In this document: positions 59,335 to 64,000 of the stretch, piece by piece
Position numbering within the stretch: the first letter of the stretch is position 1
Layout: every line of letters begins with the position of its first letter
Assembly (NCBI RefSeq): GCF_026341855.1
Contig: NZ_JAPENW010000001.1
Span: forward strand, 6,501,001-6,565,000
DNA from: Streptomyces sp. NBC_00568
Lineage (GTDB): Bacteria; Actinomycetota; Actinomycetes; Streptomycetales; Streptomycetaceae
Reading direction: 5' to 3'
DNA length: 64,000 nt
The notes under the pieces: generated by a model
Told to the model about the DNA's origin: nothing
The model's database searches: none
The model's input: only the letters and a program-made list of their open reading frames with translations
Made by a program: the position numbers and the translations under genes

Positions 59335-60552
59335 GCACAACCTGTCTGACCAGGCACGTCAAAGCCGTGGTCAAGGAGTTAGCGGGCCGGGCCGGGGCAC
59401 GTTTGCTGGCGATACTCGCGATGGGCCTGTCTCGTCACACGGCACTGCGCACCCTGTTGCGTATTCCGTTGCCCGCCGGGCGGGTGCCTCGCGTGATCGG
59501 CGTCGACGATTTCGCTCTGCGCCGGCGGCACCGCTATGCCACCGTGGTGATCGACGCCGAGACCCATGAGCGGATCGACGTGCTGCCCGACCGCCGACAC
59601 CCTGGAGACATGGCTGCGCGAGCATCCGGGCGTCGAGGTCGTGTGCCGTGACGGCTCCGCGACCTACGCTGAGGCCATCCGCCGCGCCCTGCCCGACGCA
59701 GTGCAAGTCGGTGACCGCTGGCATTTGTGGCACAACCTGTGCGAAGCCGCCCTGAGCGAGGTGAAGGCGCACAGCAACTGCTGGGCCACCGTGCTGGACG
59801 CGCCCCTGTACGACGGGCCCCGCGCACAGACGACCCTGGAACGCTGGCATCACGTACATGACCTGCTCGGCCAGGGCGTGGGCCTGCTCGAATGCGCCCG
59901 CCGTCTGCAGCTGGCCTTGAACACCGTCAAGCGGTACACCCGAGCCGATCAGCCCGAGCGGATGCTCCGCGTCCCCCAATACCGGGCCAGCCTCGTCGAC
60001 CCCTACCGCGAACACCTGCGCGAACGCCGGGCCGAGGACCCCGCCGTCCCCATCCTGCACCTCTTCGAAGAGATCAAGGCCCTCGGGTTCACGGGCTGTC
60101 TCAACCTCCTGCACAAGTACATCAGCCAAGGCCGCGCGGACGCGGACCGCAGCCACATCTCCTCTCGCAGGTTCGCCCGGATGCTGCTGACCAGGCCCGA
60201 CAACCTCAAGTCCGAGCATCACGACCTCCTGGCCCGGCTCATCGCCGCCTGCCCCGAAGTGACTCAACTGGCCGCCTGTATCTGGGCTTTCGCCCCACTC
60301 CTGAAGCCTCACCCAGGAAATGCCAGCGCGCTCGAGCTCTGGATTGCCCAGGTCCGCGCTGCCGATCTGCCGCACCTGCACGCCTTCACCCGGGGTCTGC
60401 AGCGAGACCGCGCCGCTGTGATCGCCGCGTTCACACTCCCATACAGCAACGGCCCCACCGAAGGCGTCAACACCAAGACCAAGCGGATCGCGCGGCAGAT
60501 GCACGGCCGGGCGGGCTTCACCCTCCTCCGCCACCGAATCCTCCTCGGATAG
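59335..60552 (+). pseudogene. ISL3-family transposase, truncated and frameshifted
   Basis: The N-terminal zinc-ribbon part is missing. The first segment (to about 59595) reads ELAGRAGARLLAILAMGLSR and VPRVIGVDDFALRRRHRYAT with the first catalytic Asp. After DVLPDR the frame changes to ADTLETWLREHPGVEVVCRD (second Asp), then DRWHLWHNLCEAALSE and, near the end, YSNGPTEGVNTKTKRIARQ with the catalytic Glu. The shift is equivalent to -2/+1; the missing bases fit loss of one ACCGC unit near 59587. All three DDE residues are still encoded but split over two frames, so the gene is dead unless programmed frameshifting occurs. Its right terminal repeat survives, the left end does not. Confidence 0.85.
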
Positions 60553-60565
60553 CATCACCCTCCGC

Positions 60566-60589
60566 TACCACCGAATGTGAGCCAGGGCC
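60566..60589. repeat. Probable right end of the ISL3 element
   Basis: CCACCGAATGTGAGCC followed by AGGGCC, 14 bp after the transposase stop. Read outward it ends in GGCCCTGGCTC, the kind of GGCTC-type end expected for ISL3 elements. No matching left-end copy is found near 59335, so the element is one-ended. No target duplication can be defined. Confidence 0.5.
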
Positions 60590-60594
60590 GTTGA

Positions 60595-61044
60595 CCGTAC
60601 AGACCCACACAGGGCGGAGCCCGTCACAAGATCTCCGGCTGTAGTACCGGGAAATGGCCGGGTAGGGCGTGAAGAGGGGATTGGCGAGCCAGCTGCGCAG
60701 ATCGGCCTCATCGACGCTGAAGTCCACGCCGATTCCCTCGAGCACCTGCATGAGGTCGGGACCGAGAGGCATGTCGCCTGCGGCCAAGGGCGCGCCTGTA
60801 GGAGTACCAGTTGTTCGATCGCCCGCAGTGCGCTCGCGTCGACGCTGATGTTTTCGCGGCAACTGCCCGAGCGCGTTCTCACGCCAAAGGGCCGCGTCGG
60901 TCCTGATCGGGCTCGGGCCGGGTTTGCGGAACTGATGCGGAAGGGGAATGCGGTGTCGGTTGGCGATGCAGCGCGCGATCTTGGCCTGGTCCTCGGCGGA
61001 ATGGCGGCCCCTTCCAGCCCACGAGCCGACAGGAGTTCGATCAC
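60595..61044. other. Region between the IS end and a putative short gene; decayed coding remnants
   Basis: No convincing gene. On the minus strand, protein-like segments appear in different frames: ALDVGRQQQVIELL (with upstream residues to 61266), RHSAEDQAKIARCIANRHRI and DEADLRSWLANPLFTPYP, which suggests a frameshifted gene remnant of a family I do not recognise. The region borders the broken ISL3 element. Confidence 0.35.
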
Positions 61045-61269
61045 TTGCTGCTGACGGCCGACGTCCAGGGCCTTGAGGTGTCCGACGGCCTGCTGCGCCA
61101 TGGCGTCGAGGTCACCGTCACCGGTCGTCCGGACGAGCCCGGCGGGAAGCTCAGGGAACGGGAACGAGCGGCTGCCGTCGCCGCGGTCGACGGCCGGCGC
61201 ATCACGGTCGAGATCGAGGCCGGAAACGAGCTGTATTTCGAAGCCGGCGATCTGACACCCGCTCATTGA
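61045..61269 (+). CDS. Possible small CDS or gene fragment, unknown function
   Basis: 74 codons if started at a TTG; no Shine-Dalgarno. The residue and codon pattern looks coding (first positions G-rich, third positions mostly G or C): LTADVQGLEVSDGLLRHGVE, GKLRERERAAAVAAVDGRRI and TVEIEAGNELYFEAGDLTPAH. The opposite strand has an equally long frame (see 60595-61044), so which strand is real is unclear. If the plus strand is right, it is the C-terminal part of a gene whose 5' end was lost in the IS-associated rearrangement. Confidence 0.3.
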   Translation: MLLTADVQGLEVSDGLLRHGVEVTVTGRPDEPGGKLRERERAAAVAAVDGRRITVEIEAGNELYFEAGDLTPAH

Positions 61270-61290
61270 CGCAGCGGCGTCCCCTGCCTG

Positions 61291-61971
61291 TCACCAGGAG
61301 AGCCGGGGGTACCAGTCGCCACGGCCTTGCGGGGTGAGGTCGAGCAGGTGCCAGACGGGGCTGAGCAGGTCGGTGGCCTGCTGGCCATTGCCGTCGGCCA
61401 TCCGCACACGGGTGCTGTAGAAGTGGCGGACCGCGCCGCCTTCGTCGCGGGTGAACACCGACAAGGTGGCGTCCTGACCACCGGCGGAGTCCTCGCTGCC
61501 CAGGTCGTACTTGAAGCGGCTCGGTGCCGCGCTGAGCAGCCGCAGTCCCGTCCAGCCCCGGTCCCTGGCATACGCGCGCAGCGCGGGCAGCTCGGCGGCG
61601 GCCACGACGGCGAAGTCAACGGTCCCGGCCAGGTGGTCGGCCACCGAATTGAAGCCGTCGATCGACATCGTGCACGAGGCGCAGGGCCGGTCCTGTTCCT
61701 TGCCGTACATGAAGTGGTAGAGCATCAGCGGCCGGTCGGGCCCGGAGAACAGCTCGCTGAGCCGGACTTCGCGCACCGGATCGTCCCCGGCTGCCAGCTC
61801 GGCCGGCCCCTCGTGGAACAGATAGTCCTCGACGACCGGGCCCTCGGGCAGCCGTTGCTTCAGCTCGGCGACGTGCTCGCGCTGGCGCATCAGCTCGGTC
61901 TCCGCCCGGCGCAGTTCTTCCCTGGCGGCGGTGTACTGAGAGGATTCGTTGCCGAAGTTGGTCACGCGCAT
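61291..61971 (-). CDS. DUF899 (thioredoxin-like) family protein
   Basis: 226 residues. Family marks: a helical N-terminus (YTAAREELRRAETELMRQREHVAELKQRLP), YLFHEGPAE, LMLYHFMYGKEQDRPCASCTMSIDGFNS (the conserved C-x-x-C site), FAVVAAAELPALRAYARDRGWTGLRLLS, and the C-terminal DLLSPVWHLLDLTPQGRGDWYPRLSW. DUF899 proteins look like thioredoxin/AhpC-type oxidoreductases; their partners are unknown. ATG 61971 has AGGAGG four nt upstream. It appears intact although its surroundings are rearranged. Confidence 0.9.
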   Translation of the reverse strand: MRVTNFGNESSQYTAAREELRRAETELMRQREHVAELKQRLPEGPVVEDYLFHEGPAELAAGDDPVREVRLSELFSGPDRPLMLYHFMYGKEQDRPCASCTMSIDGFNSVADHLAGTVDFAVVAAAELPALRAYARDRGWTGLRLLSAAPSRFKYDLGSEDSAGGQDATLSVFTRDEGGAVRHFYSTRVRMADGNGQQATDLLSPVWHLLDLTPQGRGDWYPRLSW

Positions 61972-62382
61972 GCTTCCTCCTCGCCGGCCGTCGCTCGGCG
62001 CGGCACATGCGCCCAGAAGACCCGGTCGGCCCGCCGGGGTGTGCCAGGCGCGCTACGCGGGTCACCTGAAGCGACCAGTTGCGGCTGGTTCCGAGCGGTA
62101 AGTCCCCGCCCGGACGACCATCCGGCGCGGGGGCTCTCTGTTGCGCTCAGAACCGGCCCGTACAGGCCAAGCAGAATCAAGGGAGCCTTTGGCGGCGCTC
62201 CGCGCTGGTCTTGCGGCCACCCTGGACAGACCTGACCAGCCTGAACGACGGTCTGGCTATCGGGCGGCCCGGGAACCTCTGGCGCCCTGGGGATCTCGAC
62301 GCACGGCCATCGTCCCCATGTCCACGACGGTCGCGACGCCACCGTCCCCTTGGCCCATTACGTGACGTTCGGGGTGGGGAAT
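61972..62382. other. Intergenic region, nothing certain
   Basis: No credible gene. The base composition is less skewed than in neighbouring genes and many in-frame stops occur on both strands. It may be the remains of an insertion element, but I find no ends or transposase motifs. Confidence 0.35.
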
Positions 62383-62698
62383 TACGCATCCGGTAGTCGA
62401 AACGACGCTGCACGGCCGCATCGGTGAGGTGCGGGTGGCGGGCCGTGTGGAACGCCAGCCCGAGCAGGACACAGTTCGGAGCTTGGGTGACGCGGCGTAC
62501 AAGACCAAGGTCGGTGGACAGGAAGAGTGCCCGCCATTGGTCGGCGTACGGGCCGCCCGGTTCAGGCCACCCGGTGCGGTCGATGCGCGCGCACTGGCGG
62601 AGGAACTGCGCACCGGCGACGTGGCGGTGGCCGGGTCCCAGCCGGTCGAGGCGGGCCCGGCCCCGATGGTGATCTTTCAGCTCGTGTGTCAGCTTTAA
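62383..62698 (-). other. Unrecognised coding remnant
   Basis: On the minus strand an uninterrupted stretch of about 105 codons has a protein-like, mostly G/C-ending codon pattern: LTHELKDHHRGRARLDRLGP, GHRHVAGAQFLRQCARIDRT, PYADQWRALFLSTDLGLVRR and FHTARHPHLTDAAVQRRFDY. The reading continues on both sides into residue compositions that do not look real, and no good start codon with a ribosome site is present. I cannot assign a family; it may be a piece of a transposon or of a lost gene. Confidence 0.3.
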
Positions 62699-62753
62699 AG
62701 ATGCCCTGGGGGGCGTCCCGGCAGCTGGGACGAAAGCTGGTCGCACACTGGAG

Positions 62754-63488
62754 ATGAGGCCGATGCCGGTCGTCGAACCCAAGGCAGCCCACGGAATGGT
62801 GGTGGTGGGCGAGGAGACGGTTTACCTGTCCCACCTCCCCATGTTCATGCCTCCTCATGACTTCCAGGTCCTGCTCGAAGTGACCCTGCAGAACGGGTCC
62901 GGCAACGCGCAGGAAATCTATGCCGAGGACCGCAGGACGACAGGAACGGACCTCTACACGCTGAACCCCGAGGCATTCCGTCTCTCCGATCTCGTCACGC
63001 CCGAAGGACAGCCCAGGATCACCTCGTTCAACGGGAAGCTGTTCCGGGGGCACTTCGAGCGGGGCGGCACCGAACTCATCGACCCCGTGCGGGTCGAGGT
63101 CCGACGTGTGGTGCATTTCCGGCACCTCGACGCGCATGCGTCCCGGCCGCCGGCTCTCACCTACCTCGCCTTCGGGAAGGGCAGCGAACTGTTCCTCGCG
63201 CATGCGGTCGTCACGCCGCCCGACTTCGACCACCTCATGGCCATCGGGAACGTCAGAAGTGTCTCGGGCACCTCGCTCACGGACGAAGTCCTGGCGAAGG
63301 GTCCTCGGCTCGTGATCCCCGGAAGGACCGACAGTCCGCAGGACAGACTGGGCGAAGGACAGCAGGTGGCCGCGAGTCTTCTGGACGAAGGGGACAGTGT
63401 CCCGGACGGCATCGATCTGCGGTTTTCGCTGGAGCGGGAGTTCTACCTCGAGGAGGGGGAACTGGCCTCAGGAGGCCATTCCCACTGA
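62754..63488 (+). CDS. Unknown protein upstream of a LodA-like oxidase
   Basis: 244 residues (ATG 62754; ATG 62763, MPVVEPKAAHG, is equally possible). No signal peptide or membrane helix. It opens with HGMVVVGEETVYLSHLPMFMPPHDFQVLLEVTLQ, suggesting a beta-rich domain, and continues with LYTLNPEAFRLSDLV, GGTELIDPVRVEVRRVVHFRHLDAH and FSLEREFYLEEGELASGGHSH. I do not recognise a named family. Its end is 25 bp from the LodA-like start and the stop codon sits inside a 10-bp direct repeat, so the two genes are probably cotranscribed and functionally linked. Confidence 0.75.
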   Translation: MRPMPVVEPKAAHGMVVVGEETVYLSHLPMFMPPHDFQVLLEVTLQNGSGNAQEIYAEDRRTTGTDLYTLNPEAFRLSDLVTPEGQPRITSFNGKLFRGHFERGGTELIDPVRVEVRRVVHFRHLDAHASRPPALTYLAFGKGSELFLAHAVVTPPDFDHLMAIGNVRSVSGTSLTDEVLAKGPRLVIPGRTDSPQDRLGEGQQVAASLLDEGDSVPDGIDLRFSLEREFYLEEGELASGGHSH

Positions 63489-63497
63489 TTCCCACTG
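63478..63497. repeat. 10-bp direct repeat across a stop codon
   Basis: ATTCCCACTG occurs twice in tandem, at 63478-63487 and 63488-63497, followed by a partial third copy (ATTCCC). The stop codon of the upstream gene (63486-63488) lies at the junction. Confidence 0.85.
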
Positions 63498-63513
63498 ATT
63501 CCCTGGAGTGGCC

Positions 63514-64000
63514 GTGCACCTCGACGATGTGGTCCGCTGCGAGATCCATCCCTCCATCGGTATCGCCCGAGTCGGCGACAGCCCCGACGGCTTCTTTCTC
63601 GGCCCGGAAGCCCCGGGCATCCCGCCACGGCCCGACGGAGGCTTCAAGGACTCCGTCGGCCGGATCAAACGCCAGGCCGCCCGGTTCCGGGTGTACGGGT
63701 ACGACCGGGACGGCAACGTCCTCGGGGAGATCACCTCGGCCGAGGCGCAGATCACCTGGACAGCGGAACTGGCCAACGCCAAGGGCATGTGGTTCGAGTT
63801 CGCCGGGCGCTTCCCGCAGTCATCCAACCGCCGCAACCGGCACATCCACCCCGCCGATGCCACCGCCCGTGCGCGACTGGCCGTCCGGCCCGGTCCCCGC
63901 AGTGTGAGCGGACCCTCCCAGGGCGGCGTGGACGCCCGGTTCGACACCGGGACCTTCCTCGGGACTCCGGTACCGCTGGGTGAACTGCGTACGGACGAGG
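63514..64000 (+). CDS. LodA/GoxA-type CTQ-dependent oxidase, N-terminal part
   Basis: The first 162 codons are in the window; the gene continues beyond the right edge. CEIHPSIGIARVGDSPDGFFLGPEAPG is the signature start of LodA-like proteins (lysine epsilon-oxidase, glycine oxidase GoxA), which carry a cysteine tryptophylquinone cofactor. GGFKDSVGRIKRQAARFRVYGYDRDGNVLGEIT and ITWTAELANAKGMWFEF also fit. GTG 63514 has TGGAG five nt upstream. The CTQ residues lie in the C-terminal part, outside the window. A LodB-like flavoprotein gene, needed for cofactor formation, would be expected downstream. Confidence 0.88.
   Translation, partial: MHLDDVVRCEIHPSIGIARVGDSPDGFFLGPEAPGIPPRPDGGFKDSVGRIKRQAARFRVYGYDRDGNVLGEITSAEAQITWTAELANAKGMWFEFAGRFPQSSNRRNRHIHPADATARARLAVRPGPRSVSGPSQGGVDARFDTGTFLGTPVPLGELRTDE

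Overview
The window is high-GC actinobacterial DNA, almost certainly a Streptomyces chromosome. The evidence is very strong G/C bias at third codon positions, frequent GTG starts, ATGA/GTGA overlaps, and families typical of the genus (HelR, DUF6214, DUF2630, SpoIIE-type PP2C phosphatases, LVIVD and DUF305 secreted proteins, ECF sigma factors). I see no rRNA, no convincing tRNA, no CRISPR array, no PKS/NRPS cluster and no complete prophage.

Left part (1-11.8 kb): the start of a GlcD-like FAD oxidoreductase, a MarR repressor divergent from an ABC exporter, a short MltG-like transglycosylase, an FAD monooxygenase, YjbQ, two methyltransferases, a secreted glycerophosphodiesterase, a GAF-SpoIIE-HATPase signalling protein and an NAD kinase.

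11.9-18.1 kb is the most unusual locus: a 1750-residue caspase - P-loop NTPase - WD40 protein whose gene overlaps an alpha/beta hydrolase gene by a GTGA junction. The sensor/NTPase/protease architecture coupled to a candidate lipase-like effector resembles bacterial conflict (immunity or programmed-death) systems.

18.2-31.2 kb: a TetR repressor with two GGACAGCTGTCC palindromes in front of a four-gene molybdenum hydroxylase operon (2Fe-2S, FAD, Moco subunits and XdhC); a HAD phosphatase; an Lrp regulator divergent from a FUSC membrane protein; a nitric oxide synthase oxygenase with an extra disordered N-terminal region of about 220 residues; and a beta-propeller lactonase ended by a clear terminator.

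31.2-45.2 kb: a CbiX-like protein, a BadF-type sugar kinase coupled to uracil-DNA glycosylase, a BNR-repeat protein, a HEAT-repeat protein, a Met/His-rich membrane protein next to an ECF sigma factor, an Old Yellow Enzyme divergent from its likely ArsR regulator, and helR (RNA polymerase recycling / rifamycin resistance) preceded by a near-perfect rifamycin-associated element.

45.2-58.7 kb: a uracil/xanthine permease, an FprA-type ferredoxin reductase, DUF6214, DUF305 and LVIVD secreted proteins, a TetR with its own palindrome, small proteins, a four-gene minus-strand group (DUF5134, M56 peptidase, PAP2 phosphatase, HAD) and a FUSC-MarR operon.

58.8-64 kb is a scar region: a glycoside-hydrolase-like gene cut off by a truncated, frameshifted ISL3-family transposase, decayed coding remnants, a DUF899 thioredoxin-like protein, and then an unknown protein followed by the start of a LodA/GoxA-type quinoprotein (CTQ) oxidase running off the right edge.
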